DNA from: Hypomesus transpacificus
Taxonomy: Eukaryota; Chordata; Actinopteri; Osmeriformes; Osmeridae
DNA: 64,000 nt
Direction: 5' to 3'
Assembly: GCF_021917145.1 (NCBI RefSeq)
Contig: NC_061067.1
Span: forward strand, 2,477,631 to 2,541,630
In this document: positions 23,491 through 35,573 of the stretch, piece by piece
Numbering within the stretch: position 1 is the first letter of the stretch
Layout of the letters: each line of letters begins with the position of its first letter
The notes under the pieces: model-generated
Told to the model about the DNA's origin: nothing
Databases searched by the model: none
Seen by the model: only the letters and a program-made list of their open reading frames with translations
Made by a program: the position numbers and the translations under genes

Positions 23491-25343
23491 CCAGGGTGTG
23501 TCCAGCAGCAGACCAGGGTCTGAGACCAGCTGGGGATCTCAGAACGGCACAGCTCCGCCCCTGGAGACCCCCCTCCCACCGGACCCACCAAACATGTGAG
23601 TCTGGTAGCATTTAGGTGCTGAGGCCACACATCTTACACACTGTCCATCCAGCCAGCCATCCATCCATATATCCAACCACCTAACCTGTCCATCCAGCCA
23701 TCCATCCATCTGTCCTGCATCCACCCTTCCACACATCCATCCATCCAGTCCTCCATCCTGTGTCTTTTTCCTGTGTCTGACATGGCGTGTTACTGTAGAG
23801 GCCATCACGGCTGGTCTAACTCTCTTGGCTAGTGGTGGACTTTCCTGTGGTCAGCCATGTTTGTTACTGTCTGCCAGGAAGCAGAAGGAGACCGTGGAGA
23901 ATGCAGTCATGACCACAGTTCCTCCGACCGTGAAGGAAGCTCCTCTGGAGAATGGACCAGCCACGGTGAGAAGTCAATGTTTCATAACCGTCAAACTTCC
24001 AGGACAGAACATGGTCGTATAGAACGGGGGAATCTCAATAGTCTACATGTATTAACACTTGGGATTATACTACAGAGTTCATAGTATGCTATTGATGAAG
24101 AAAATTACGTCACCCTGCTGAAAATGATGGAGATGGGTTACATTTATGGAACTATCTAATTGAAAAGTGAATGTCTCAATTATTCCTTATATTATACTTT
24201 AAGTTGTATTATGGGAAATGTGATGCTAAGCTCTGACTGAGTAAAAACAATAGAGGTGTGAAACGTTGGTTTTAGCAAAGGAAGATAGGGGAGTACCACT
24301 CTAAGGAATGCAGAGGCCTAGCCGTAAATTAGAACGTACACATAGGGCCAAGCTGCAGGAAAACTCCTCCAAACCAAGTCTGAAACTGTCACCCAGGTCA
24401 GGCCTAGGTCTGTGTCAAGGGGTTTTCTATGTTTATAAAGCACAAGCATCCCATACCAACTAGAAGAAAGTCTAAGATATGTGTGCACCCAACACGAGCC
24501 TGGACATGGTCAGATTTATGTAAGGACAGAGATGCCAACGTGACACAACTTCTGTAATCAGAAACCCTAGTATAGGGGCCAATTGGGTGACGAAGCGTAG
24601 AAATGGTCATCAACAGAAAGGTACCAATAATGTGAGGATGCATAATGTATCTGTGACCAACAGTGTTGTACCAATAGCAAAAAATGACACAAATAATAGG
24701 CAGAAAATACAGTATAAAAGAGGACGTTTGGAGAGAACTTGCCAGTCTGCTCTTGGGAGCTTACTCACTTGGATACCTTTTTTTTACCCTGTGTTGGAAT
24801 AAACCTTTGCATCAATACTCTGAGTTTCAGTGCATCTGTTGGGACTTAGCCTGATTTTTGACTGGTTTGGACTTAGAATAATTTTCAACGTTGGGACTTA
24901 GCCTGATTTTTGACGGGTCAACACTTAGAATAATTTTCATCGTTTGGACTTAGTTTATTTTTCACTTGTCTACACTTGGAATAATTTTCAACCTTTGGAC
25001 TTAGTTTATTTTTGACTTGTACGGACTTAGGATTTTCCTCACTTAGTCACTCTGATTTATTTTCACTATACACGGGAACTGGAATAATTATTTACGACAC
25101 TATACTGTTGAAAGTATACTAAATTGTTGATGAACCTCCTAGTGTGCTAGACAGATGAAGCATGCTACTCATCAACTATGTGTTCTGATTGGCCAGGAAT
25201 CCAAGAAGCTAAGCTACGCTGAGATCTGCCAGAGGGCACAAGCCAATAAGAAGCTCCCATCTACTGACCACACCTCCACAGGGGCGGATCCTGTCCCAGC
25301 CTATCCGGCCCAGCACGCTGATCCTGCCCAGTTGCCACGGTGA
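16209..25343 (+). CDS. larp4b: La-related protein 4B, canonical isoform
   Basis: Cytosolic RNA-binding protein that binds poly(A)-binding protein and supports mRNA stability and translation. Coding exons: 16209-16295, 20486-20627, 20811-20909, 20995-21043, 21122-21258, 21450-21553, 21717-21827, 21920-21973, 22180-22383, 22473-22546, 22636-22842, 22997-23042, 23149-23277, 23495-23595, 23878-23965 and 25197-25343. All phases agree; 592 aa. It starts MTSDQ as in human LARP4B. The variant PAM2 motif (LNPNAQVW) is at about 37-44, the La module at about 110-172 ([16 protein letters not shown]), the RRM-like fold at about 173-262 ([34 protein letters not shown]), an RGG/Arg-rich part at about 355-440, SFPPLP near 465 and a C-terminal [11 protein letters not shown] motif. 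It is about 145 residues shorter than human LARP4B (738), mostly in the C-terminal disordered region. Intron 21554-21716 uses a GC donor. Confidence 0.96.
17110..20091 (+). CDS. Giant alternative first exon of larp4b with acylation signal
   Basis: One uninterrupted 994-codon frame lying in the larp4b intron between the MTSDQ exon and the PAM2 exon. It starts [11 protein letters not shown]: Gly2 is a myristoylation site, and Cys3 and Cys4 are palmitoylation candidates. An acidic di-leucine signal (ERTNLL, residues 16-21) follows. The rest is mostly disordered, acidic and Ser/Thr/Pro-rich, with TTEST-like repeats near 300-350 and a (PS)n run near 505-520. The last 80 residues are richer in Trp and Tyr ([20 protein letters not shown]). 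The exon ends in GCACAGCCT|GTGAGT at phase 0, the phase needed for the PAM2 exon at 20486, so the product would be about 1,557 aa. An in-frame TAG lies at 17089-17091. Alternatives are a cassette exon using the acceptor TTTGCTGTTTTAG ending at 17091, or a separate gene ending just after the splice site (TAA at 20176-20178). I do not recognise the protein part. Confidence 0.7.
21272..21356. repeat. (GT)n microsatellites in larp4b introns
   Basis: About 80 bp of (GT)n passing into (GTGC)n. Further tracts in the same gene are (CA)n at about 23293-23341 and (GT)n at about 21693-21714, 23129-23146 and 23451-23489. The last three run into the acceptors of exons starting at 21717, 23149 and 23495. 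Confidence 0.95.
24080..24835 (+). mobile_element. LTR-like element fragment in larp4b intron
   Basis: Non-coding DNA with a TATA box (AGTATAAAAG, 24711-24720) followed 78 nt later by AATAAA (24798-24803), the U3-R-U5 order of a retroviral or Gypsy-type long terminal repeat. It lies in the larp4b sense direction. No gag, pol or env frame is present, so it would be a solo LTR. Left and right borders and target duplications were not found, so the call is tentative. Confidence 0.35.
24836..25035. repeat. Degenerate ~52-bp tandem repeat
   Basis: Roughly four copies of a unit containing GGACTTAG and GAATAATTTTCAAC, directly after the LTR-like fragment and before the last larp4b exon. Copies diverge by several bases each, so the array is not young. 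Confidence 0.8.
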
Positions 25344-27050
25344 CCACTAAGCGGGAGGAGGGAGAAAAAAAAGTTTCTCAGCACCTTTCAACCGCTTGTT
25401 GGTTTGGGTCAGGGTAGGGTTTACTGTCAGGACACTGGGCTAGGTTAGTTTCAGGGTTAAAGGTCATGTTACGGGTTGAAGCAGTGAGGTTGGGATCTGG
25501 GTTTGTTGATGGGGTGTCCAGGTTTGTCCTGTGGGTCTCAACTGTTTTGTTGAAATGAAAGTTATACACGTGCAAGCTTTTGATTGCTAAAAATTGACAC
25601 CACTAGTTAGTAAAAGGTTTGGGTGAGGGTGAGGTAATAGGTCATGCTCAAGATATGAAGAGATTGACCTCGATTTTTATTTACAAGGAATTCCTTTTCT
25701 CCGGTCTGTTGACTGTGGGGAGTCTGAGTTCTGCGGTTTAGAGGCCAGGGACTTCTAACCACCAAAAATGAAGAAGCCAAACAAATCTGAGCCCTGGAGA
25801 GGAAGTTGGAAAAATCCTGTAAAGTTGAATTGATTTAGTTATTTAATGTCCAGGTTTAGTTTGAAGGGTTTCTGGAGTCAGCTCCTGGGTTCTGTTGACT
25901 GCTCTGCTGGGTCTGGGGTTTCTCCTGTACAGAATGTTCCGTGCTGACTGGACTTGAGACTACCCTGTGTGTATTCCATTATACCCGGCATCGTTCAGGT
26001 CTAGGTCCAGGTCGAGCTGGCCTAATGCTGCTTGTCTGGCCTCACCAACTGTTCTTTTTTTAACAGCAACCAAAGATTAAATGAACGAAGGGGTCACACA
26101 TTGCAAAATTGTGCCGCACACACCACCATGCTGTTTGTCACAGTCATTGCGGAGTCTGTACAGCGGAACGCTAGCCTGAAACACTGGAACGCAGCTTGGC
26201 CAATGCTTTAGCGTCCTATTCTTGTGGAACGGTTAAGACCAGCAGTTGTGTGGATGGCGATGCTCAGATTGTAACTGTAGATATGGATCAGATGTGGAGG
26301 CAGGTCAGAGCCCTGGACTGGAACAGTTCCTCTCATCCCTAAAATCTGTTGAACTTCACTGCTAACGAGACTCCCAAGTACCAAAAATGACCACAATCAC
26401 TGTATAATATGAACCCTTTTTTCTTTTCCTGCATGATTTTAGGACTTTAATTTATTCCGTAATTTTTTTATGTTAGACAGAGTGACTCTCGTTTTTGTTG
26501 TGTGTTGATTTGGGGAGGAGCTACACTCTGATTGGGTGAGAGTGTGAGGTCACAACCTGCATTCTGTAGGGCAAAGGTCCTGCTGGCTTGTTTACTTCCT
26601 GGTTCTGACTCTGAATGTTGCCAACTGGTGATGCTAGTGGACAGGTACTACTGACTTCCACACCTGCAGCAGTTTGACTGTAGATCTGTCGATCTGGTCA
26701 GCAAGCAGGAGAGAAGCCCATGGAGGTGTGTTTACTGGGTTAAGGGGTTGAGTTTGAGTATGGGGGGGGGGGGGGAGTTATCTAGGGAAAGGTGTATATA
26801 GGCCTGAAACATTGTTTGATTGATATGGTTTAAGAGTTTTTATTTGATTTAGATTTTGAGGGTGGGGTGGGTGGTTTATCGAAGGGATAGTTTCCGTTTT
26901 TTTCCGTTCACTTTATCTGAGTTATACATTCATTTTGTAAACGTGGGTAGTTACCGAATAAGAATGAAAGGCACAGTTTCGCTGAATGTTATTTTCTGTA
27001 CAGTTGTAAATAATTTTGAAGAAAAAAAGAATAAAGTGCCTTGTAAATGA
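25344..27050 (+). other. larp4b: Probable larp4b 3' UTR
   Basis: From the TGA stop to the first strong poly(A) signal. No other exon is visible, and there is a poly(G) run at about 26762-26774. A 1.7-kb 3' UTR is plausible for this gene but is inferred only from the signal. Confidence 0.5.
27030..27035 (+). terminator. Poly(A) signal, probably larp4b
   Basis: AATAAA followed by GTGCC and a T/GT-rich stretch (TTGTGTTGTATATTTTC), a good cleavage-site context. Confidence 0.55.
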
Positions 27051-27780
27051 ACACTTGTGTTGTATATTTTCTTGTGTGTAGGGATGATACGTGTCGGCTG
27101 AATATAATTCCTTTCTAGTCGTGGTGTGGTGTCACTCTCTCGCCAACAGGGGGCAGTTGAAGCACATGCAATCACACTTAAATCACGGAGACCTAATTAG
27201 CATCAGTCGAGAGTTAACAGCTTTGAGCTTTGAAATGAATTCATCAATCAGGGACATTTCAGTAGAATGTTAAAACTTGCGTCCAGGGACGCTGCTAAGA
27301 ATGTTGGGCCCCATGGTGAGATTGGAATTTGGTCCCCTTCTCCCTATTTAGTTGTTTTCATTTTCATTCGAAGCTTTTCGAGGGCCCACTCCCCATCGGG
27401 AACCTGGGTAGTCAGTCCCACTTCACCCCGACTTCAACACCCCTGCTTGCATCAATGGAATGTTACAGAGATTTATGCTGAAAATGAATTAGTCATGTAA
27501 TCACATTTTCCTCCACATCTGCCATTAGATGGACACTTTTCCTCCATTTATCTTACTGTTCAGTTGGCAAGTTCGACATTTGATTGCACTTCCGTAATTG
27601 ACAGAAAACTGTCCACAGTAAGTAGGCTAAGTTTGTTTTATATCTGGCTCCTTCTTGGCTCAAAGCGTCGATGGTAATTAAGATGAGTACAATTTCATCA
27701 GTATGAGAGAGACGAGAGAGAGACTGGATAGGATGGGGGGGGGGGGGGGGGGGGGGTGCTGAAGGTGTGGCCCGGCCACC
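27051..27780. other. larp4b-dip2c intergenic spacer
   Basis: No exon or recognised repeat family is visible, apart from a poly(G) run at about 27737-27756. Confidence 0.5.
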
Positions 27781-28190
27781 CCTTTCCTTCATTCTTCCTT
27801 GTCGGCGCCCCCATCAGGTCCAAAGCAGTACGGCACCTTTCTAAGCCACCTCCATGCATCACGTGACACCAGCAGCAGCAAGAGCTGCAAACAGCGCTGG
27901 GGCTGAGCGAGGCTCATCATCACCACCACCACCGCACAAACAGCCTTGAGACCCACCGAACGAGCTACTCTGATTTAAACTATTCGTACGGAGAGCAGCT
28001 ACTCGGGGCCATGGCGGGCCCCCGATAATCGGAGAAACCTATTTATTCTCTTTGTTTGCCTCGACGCATCGTACGCGCCGCTCGCCTCCGCCGAGGAGGG
28101 GCCGCCGAGAAGCTCTCTTGCGCGGAGGAGGACGGTAGGCTGAGGCAGCAGCAGCATTGAACCGGGGGGTGTTTTCTACCGTAGAATCGA
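27780..28190 (+). promoter_or_regulatory. dip2c: CpG-rich promoter and 5' UTR of dip2c
   Basis: GC- and CpG-rich DNA (for example GTACGCGCCGCTCGCC) without a TATA box, directly before the dip2c ATG and continuing into its first intron to about 28600. This is the usual form of a housekeeping or developmental vertebrate promoter. Confidence 0.6.
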
Positions 28191-29469
28191 ATGGCGGACC
28201 GCGAGGCGTCGCCGATACCGTTGGAGGTGCGAGCACGGTTGGCTGAGCTGGAGCTCGAGCTGTCAGAGGGTAAGAATAAACTGTGCGCTCCCTTTATTCC
28301 GTTATCTCATCATCCACATCGGAGGTAACGGAATCTACATGGTGATTGCTCATTCCCGCGCCTCCCCCTCTCTCCCCTGACCCCCCTCCCCCCGCTCCTC
28401 CCATCCAGATGTTTGTCAGCCAGGGACCGGCCTGGACAGCCTAACATAGCCGGGAGAGGATGAGCGGAGAGCGCCACTCTCCAGAGCGGGAACCCACTGC
28501 GGGATTCACCCGCTTCTCTTTGTCCTCGCAGTGGTGTCACACAAACACACGGCCAGCCCGGCCCGGTTCACAGTTCGGATCGGGAAACGCATTATTTGAC
28601 CTTGAGATGTAGAGACACAAAGTGCGTTTTATCTTTGCGTCCACGTAGCCTACCTGTGCGTTACGCTCAAGTTGACGGGTTTAATAATAGCATTGCGATG
28701 CAACACTGCGTGACAGGAGAGGGATTGTGTTGGCTTTTAATGTGTCCGTGTTCACAGTGCCGCAAGAGCAGGCTGGAGCTCGGTATTTTGTCCTGTAGAG
28801 CCGCTGAGGATGCTTAGATTTTTTTTCTCTCCTTATCGCGATTTAACGGATCATCACAACACATGAAATCCCAACAATCTACTATTTGGCACGGGGCAAC
28901 GCGGCGTTTTTATTCAATTAATCTCATCTCAGTCGAATGGTTGCGTTGTTATATAATGAAAACATATTTTATTCATATCATTGTGTAGCTTACTTGTCAG
29001 CTGAGGTTATGCAGCGGCGTCGCGACCGTCTGTGTTAGCGGTTTGGCATGTCTTACGCCACAAATGACCATCATGGTATAGGCCTACAGCGCTGTTTTGT
29101 GTTGATGTGACGTTTTCGTTCTTTTGCACCATACTGCAGTCAGTGATATATTCCTGGTGGTGGACAATAAAGGCCTGTTGAAACTTCCAACCCACCTGTA
29201 CTTTCCTACGCAGTCCATGTAGTCCCGAGCGGAACTTGACAGAGATTGATGATTAAGGCCTAGGGAGCAGGAATGAGGGGCAGCATTGGCATGTCTTAAC
29301 AGCAGGTGTGTGTGTGTGAGAGACAGGACCGTGAGGGTCCTGGGGGGTTGGCGAGAGATGGTAACAGGGGCCTGCTGGGGGTCTGATCGTGTGTGTGTCT
29401 GAGGCTGAATGTGTGTGTCTGTGTGTATCCATGTGTATCCATGTGGCTGTGCCCCCTTGTGGGCATGTC

Positions 29470-29506
<37 letters not shown>

Positions 29507-29685
29507 CCATGTGTGTGCAGTGCACCCTCTGGCCCTTCTCCGGACACACGCGTGTGTAGACTCCCAGACCACACGGCTCGTTTGCATGTGAGTGTGACAG
29601 CCCCAAGGTCGCCAAGTGTGACGCACTTTGTGGTGCCAGTGGATCAGGGAAGGGAGTTAGTCATTATGTGTGTGTGTGTGTGTGA

Positions 29686-29748
<63 letters not shown>

Positions 29749-30845
29749 AGGGAGAGGGAGAGGGAGAGGGAGAGAGAGAGAGAGGCTGCTGGGGATGGAT
29801 TTAGTTTCCATGGTGGCCTTGTGGGTGGAACTGATATGTTTATGATCACTTGATTTTGTTATGGGATTCAGAACAGCTACGCTAGTGAAAGTGATAGATC
29901 CATTAAGAGAGAGAAAAATGAACCATATCAAGGATGAAAAACAGAGAGCTGGAGTTTCTCATTGGCTGACTGATGTGTCTTGGCCAGTTGTCAGTGGTTC
30001 ACAATGACCCACTGTGAAATGCAGGTCTGCACTCGCTTGGGTTATAATTCCTACTGAGTATGTGTGTGTGTCCTTTTGTCTATGTGTACGTGTGTGGGTC
30101 TGTATGTGTGGCTTGCATGCATGTCGCTCTACTGGGAAGGAGTTCACACACAGGAAACACACCCAGTTGGCTAAGTGAGAGAGAAATTGCTCAGAAACCC
30201 AGAGAGATACTCAACTAAATATGAGTGCGATGAGACAGATTATTGATTGGACTTGATTGGGAGTTTGTTATCCCCAAAGCCTCTGGTCTTAATGTGTGTA
30301 TATACCAGGGAGCTGGTCAGCACCTCAGCTGGGAGTCTGGCGTCAAACACAACAGAAACAAAAGATACGAAAAGAAAAGTGAAATAAACAGATGACAGCT
30401 ATTAATACACACTGGTATTTTACACATTCCCTCCCTATCTTTCTCTCTCACACACACATGCACACACGCACACACACACACAGGCAGGTATCATTAGCCC
30501 ACTTCTCACATCTGACGCTAGAAATCCAAGATGGCCGTCTAGGCCTTCTCCAGGAGAATGGTTGCTAGGCAACTCCCTCCCTGCTCTGCTGTGCTGAGAG
30601 TGGAAGATGGCGTCTCCCTATGGACCGTGAATGTGTGTGTGAGCAGAACTATGAATGCTGTCATGCTGTGGCTGATCCGCAGAAAGGCCTCACTGGGATA
30701 AAATACACTCATGCACCCAGCCCCCGCCACACACACACACTATAGCGCACACACACACTCATGCAGAGTGAATATTCTAGGCCAGTACAGATGAGCAGAT
30801 TGGACCCAGATGTTCTGGCCTCCCTCCATGGTCAGATTGGGAAAT

Positions 30846-30894
<49 letters not shown>

Positions 30895-33016
30895 TTCCTC
30901 CTTTTCACTCTCTTACTCCCCCTTTATCCTCAACACACACACAGGCTCACTGACCCACAGAACTGGGTGGGTGAGTTCTTATATCACAACAGGAGAGTTA
31001 AAACCTCCACTAAAAACCACCTCTCCTTTAAGGCCTTCCCCCTATATCCTGTCTCTCCCTCTCTCCATCTATCCGTCTCTTCCACTCTCTCTGTCTCTCT
31101 TCCTCTCAATCTCCCAGGAAAAGCTCACATGTCACACTCCTACAAAGGCCCTCTCTAGACCTCCCGGGGTGTGTGTGTGTGTGTGTGTGACTGTTGGAGT
31201 AGAACAGTTGACCCACCCTTCTCCTAGAACAATGTGCCGACTTGTTGCATGTTCTGTGTGTCCCTGCAGGAGGACTACAGTGGTTAGCTGAACATGTAAA
31301 GCAGCCTCACAGCTGTACAGTTATCAGCCCGGCTTCCAGCACACCAGCCTAGCTACCACCAGAGACTGTTTACATAACACGTTTGAAATGTTTCTGGTTG
31401 GCGTGGGTCTTGTCCGTAGGGGATCGATACAGAACAATTCAATTCCATGGTGTTTGATTCAATTTGTTGTGGACCAGTGAAGTTGTTAGCCTGTGTTATG
31501 CCCCATTAAACTCCAGCTGGGTGTTGATTGACATGTAGAGGTTGACCTATCAGAGACGGCACATCCCCTCCTCCCCCTTTTTCTAAGAGGGAAACCTTAA
31601 TTAACTCCCCCACCGCTAGCAGGACCCTGACCCTTTCACTTCACTCCAGACATCCCTCTCTCTTTTCTCTCGCTCCGTCTCCCTCTTTCTCTCTCTTTGC
31701 TCTCTTTCCTCTCTCATTATCTCACTCTTGTCTCTCCTCTGTGTCTCTCTCCTCTCTCTCTCTATTCCTGTCTCTGTCTCTCTCTGTTGGTCTGTCGCTC
31801 TGTCTCTCTGTATCTCTATCTCTGTCTGTCTCTCTTCCCCTCCGTCGGTCACTCTCTCTATTTCTACCACTCACTCAATCACTCTCTCTCATTCTCGCAG
31901 GTGACATCACTCAGAAGGGTTATGAGAAGAAGAGGTCTAAGCTGATCAGGGCCTACATTCCGCATCCTGGAGGTAAATTTGCAGGCTCTGCCCAGGTCCA
32001 ACCTCTCTGTGGGGCTCATGTTGTAACCCGGCCTGGAGGCTCGGTTCAGGCTTGCTCCTCTGTCTGTCTGCAGCTATCTGCTTCTGTAGTGGAATGTTCT
32101 TACAGGACATTCAAATGCCCGTTCATTCACTCCATTCTCACACTCANNNNNNNNNNNNNNNNNNNNNNNNNNNNNNNNNNNNNNNNNNNNNNNNNNNNNN
32201 NNNNNNNNNNNNNNNNNNNNNNNNNNNNNNNNNNNNNNNNNNNNNNCAGTGTAAACCCCCCCCTCCACACACACAGAAATGTACACATTTTCACTCAAAC
32301 AGAATCTCCAGATACTGTATGCACATATTGACACCCACAAAACATGCACAATTTATAATTGATACCAGGAGATCATTCTGCCCCCCTCCCCCCCTCCCCT
32401 GCCCCTGCCCCTGCCCCCCCCCCCCCCCCCAGAGAGGCACGATGCCCTGTACGTGGTGGGGGCTCTGGAGGAGGCCATGGAGCTGAGAGGGATGAGGTAC
32501 CACCCCATAGACATCGAGACCTCCGTCATCCGCACCCACAAGAGCATCATAGAGTGGTAAGAAACACACACACTCACACTGCACACCTCACACACACACC
32601 TCACACATGCACACCTCACGCACACACTCATACCGCACGCACACACTCGCACTTGTCACACACCCTTAGTTTGTCCATATGTCCAGTTTGTCCATTGAAT
32701 GATAACACAACACTGGACTACCTGGAAGTAGTTGATTCAGCTGCCTGTGTGTGTGTGTCTTAGCGCTGTGTTCCCCTGGACCAACCTCCTGGTGGTCGTC
32801 GTGGAGCTCGAGGGTTCCGAGCAGGAAGCGCTGGATCTGGTTCCCATGGTGACGAAGGCTGTGCTTGAGGAGCATTATCTCATCGTGGGGGTTGTCGTGG
32901 TGACGGACATCGGGGTGATCCCCATCAACTCCCGCGGGGAGAAGCAACGCATGCACCTGCGAGACGGCTTCCTCCAGGACCAGCTAGATCCCATCTACGT
33001 GGCCTACAACATGTAG
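28191..33016 (+). CDS. dip2c: Disco-interacting protein 2 homolog C, ends only
   Basis: DIP2 proteins are about 1,550 aa, with a DMAP1-binding domain and two adenylate-forming (acyl-CoA synthetase-like) domains, and act in neuronal development and lipid metabolism. Only four exons are present. 28191-28269 and 31901-31972 encode the N-terminus ([18 protein letters not shown], then [15 protein letters not shown]). 32433-32556 and 32764-33016 encode the C-terminus ([20 protein letters not shown] ... [12 protein letters not shown]). The N-terminal text is closest to DIP2C among the three vertebrate paralogues. About 1,370 internal residues are absent. The loss coincides with the 100-N gap between exons 2 and 3 of this list, so this is an assembly gap rather than a truncated gene. 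Splice phases at the gap edges (both 1) are consistent with missing exons. Confidence 0.94.
29698..29785. repeat. (GA)n and GAGAGG microsatellites in dip2c intron 1
   Basis: (GA)n followed by (GGGAGA)n, preceded by (GT)n at about 29480-29505 and 29668-29694. Further (CT)n tracts lie at about 30848-30891 and 31655-31890; the last ends next to the acceptor of the exon at 31901. Confidence 0.9.
32147..32246. other. Assembly gap of exactly 100 N
   Basis: A run of exactly 100 N is the customary placeholder for a gap of unknown size. It falls inside dip2c, where more than 30 exons would be expected. Confidence 0.99.
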
Positions 33017-33021
33017 CCTGT

Positions 33022-33066
<45 letters not shown>

Positions 33067-34506
33067 TGTGTGTGAGAGAGAGAGTGTGGTTGCGTGAGGG
33101 GCGTGTGTGAGCATGCGTGTGGATGCCTACATGCGTGTATATCGTTGTTGTTGTTCATTTCAAATCGAGATGTACTGTATTTTTGAATCTGCATATGGTG
33201 TGGTCCCAGTTATCCGTGTCTTTAGAGTTGTGATGTGGTGGAGGTATGGCTGTTTTTGCACCCCCGAAAATTCCTGAGCAGGGCAAGAGGAGTCACTGTA
33301 CAAAGCCTTAGGGAACACTGTGTACCGAGGAACAGAACAAGTTACTACACTTTGTTGTTTTCATTAGAGGATGAGGGACAGGGAATATATCCGTCATCAA
33401 GTTTTCCTGGTAAAATAGAGCAACTAAGATTAAAAGATTATGTTATGTATAACCTGAATAGAACAGGGGCACCCAGATTATTGTACAAAACTATAAATAT
33501 TGTATATAAACATAATAATCTATATGAAGAGAAATCTGAATCTCACAGAGGAGTCGCTCTGGCCACCGGTCTCTCTACCCACCCCCCTGCGCGGGTGTGT
33601 GTGTGTGTGCCAGTCTGTGTGTGTGCCAGTCTGTGTGTTTGTGTCTGTGTACAGCATGAGTTTGCTTGAGTGAAGGGATGGTTGAACAAGCTGGAACCCT
33701 GACGGTAGTCCAGACACAGTCCCGGCATCCACACCCGCTTAGTCAACAAGCGTAAACTTGTCTTCTCAGCCGAGGAGAAGACGCCGGAGAGGAGAAGGGG
33801 ATTGAGAGATGTTTACGCTGAAGCTCGGACCGGTGTTTCATCTTGGTGGAGGGGGGGGAGGGGGGGGGGAGAAGGAATCATAGAGCCTTGGAAGTTGTTT
33901 ACATGAAGCTCATATCAGCGATGATCACAAATAGGTTTGATTTGTTTTTTGTAAACTTTTTTTTTCTACCTTTTTGTTTACGTATTGTTTACCTCTAAGC
34001 ATCTCTTGAGCTTTAATTGCAGATTTAAAGAAAGTTTCGTTTCAGAGATGAGTATTGCCATAACTCTATTTACGGCGTGTGTTGATTTGCTTTTTATATT
34101 TGAGCTCATGGTTGTACAGTGGAGAGTTTGTCCCAGACAGAGTGTGTAGAGAGAGGGAGACAGCTGTTCGCTCTGCTTTCGTTCCAGTGAGAAAAAACCT
34201 TCTGATGTGATCCAGAAACCGTTTCTAGGAGTGACCTGTCTGTGTGCATGTGTGGTCCTGAGAGACACATTGCATTATGTGTGCGTGCGCATGTGTGTGT
34301 GTGCGCGCGTGTGTGTGTGCAAGAGCAGGAGAATGTGAAGTGGTGTGTGTGTGTGTGTGTGTGTAAGTGTAAATTGTTTGTAAATAGTGTTGATTTTGTA
34401 CGGTACAAGTGTGTGTGACTTGTTTTGTACACATGATAAAAAGATGAAATGACACTTTTATAAGAGCCTGCCATTGGCTCACCGTCACACTATACAGTGC
34501 AATAAA
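33017..34506 (+). other. dip2c: Probable dip2c 3' UTR
   Basis: No competing gene is visible between the TAG stop and AATAAA at 34501-34506 (sequence CAATAAAGTGC). The stretch carries (GT)n/(GA)n at 33020-33090, GT-rich tracts at 33593-33650 and 34280-34370, and poly(G) runs near 33850. Confidence 0.5.
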
Positions 34507-35497
34507 GTGCTTTGATTGGCTAAAGAGGAGCATGGTGGGTTTTTTTATTGGTTGTGACGGTCACTTCCACGTCTGCGTCAGGTTCCCACATCCAGCCTGT
34601 GAGGAGAAGGAATAGACATGTCTGGTCATCTCTTTGGTTGCTTTGTGAACCTTTTCATTGAGTTAATCCAAGGTCAACTGCCCAAAGAATGTGTCCCTCT
34701 AGAGGCAGAACCAAGGAAGTGAAAGCTAATTACAAAATCGTTACTCTCAAAACACGTCAACGGCAGCAGGGAAGCTGCGTGTTGTGTTTATTTATAGTTC
34801 TCTCCCTCCAACATGGCATATCTGTCTGCATCTCAAACACAGACACTCTAAAGTCACTCATTTATTCAAACGCTACAGTAACCTCACACAGTTGGAAGCT
34901 TAGACAAACACACACACACACTCGGGACTGAGGAGGTCTTGGTTGTCGTGGTTTTCAGTCCAAATAAGGCTGAAGTTCTCACCATTCCTTCTTAGCTTCC
35001 TCTGTCAGGGGGAGAGAGAGAGGAGGGAGTTGGAGAGAGAGAGAGCGACAGAGGGATGGTATAAGAGAGGGACGGAGAGAGAGGGAGACGGGGAGAGTAA
35101 GAGAAAGAGAGAAAAGGAGGGGGGAAAAAGCGTGAAATAATGAGATTGTCGGATCAGATCTCGTTTGAATAAATCAATCCATTTGAAAGGTCCCACATCT
35201 GTCTTCTCTCCCCTCTCTCTCCACGTCCCCATCCCTCGCTTTCATCTTCTGGTTCTCTCCATCCCCCCTGTTCTTCATATCTACATCTATCTATATCTTC
35301 GATAGCTCATCTCACATTGATGGCTCTGCCAGGCTCACTGCCCCCGGCTGCCTGTCTGAGGCAGGAGCCAGTGAACCTGACCTGAGACCTGAGAGACGGG
35401 ACGTGTCTGCTCCTAACCCCAGCTCCTTCTGCCCCCCCCCCTTCCCCTTCCCGCTCCTCTCCTCCTGCTCTCGTCCAGTCTGACCTCACCTAAAATC

Positions 35498-35573
<76 letters not shown>

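Noticed and set aside
29084-29626. 180-aa minus-strand frame rich in Thr-His
   Set aside because: Product of CA/GT microsatellite DNA inside dip2c intron 1, with no domain and no splice support.
28191-33016. Naturally truncated short dip2 gene
   Set aside because: The break coincides with a 100-N assembly gap, and the exons on both sides match the full-length family closely.
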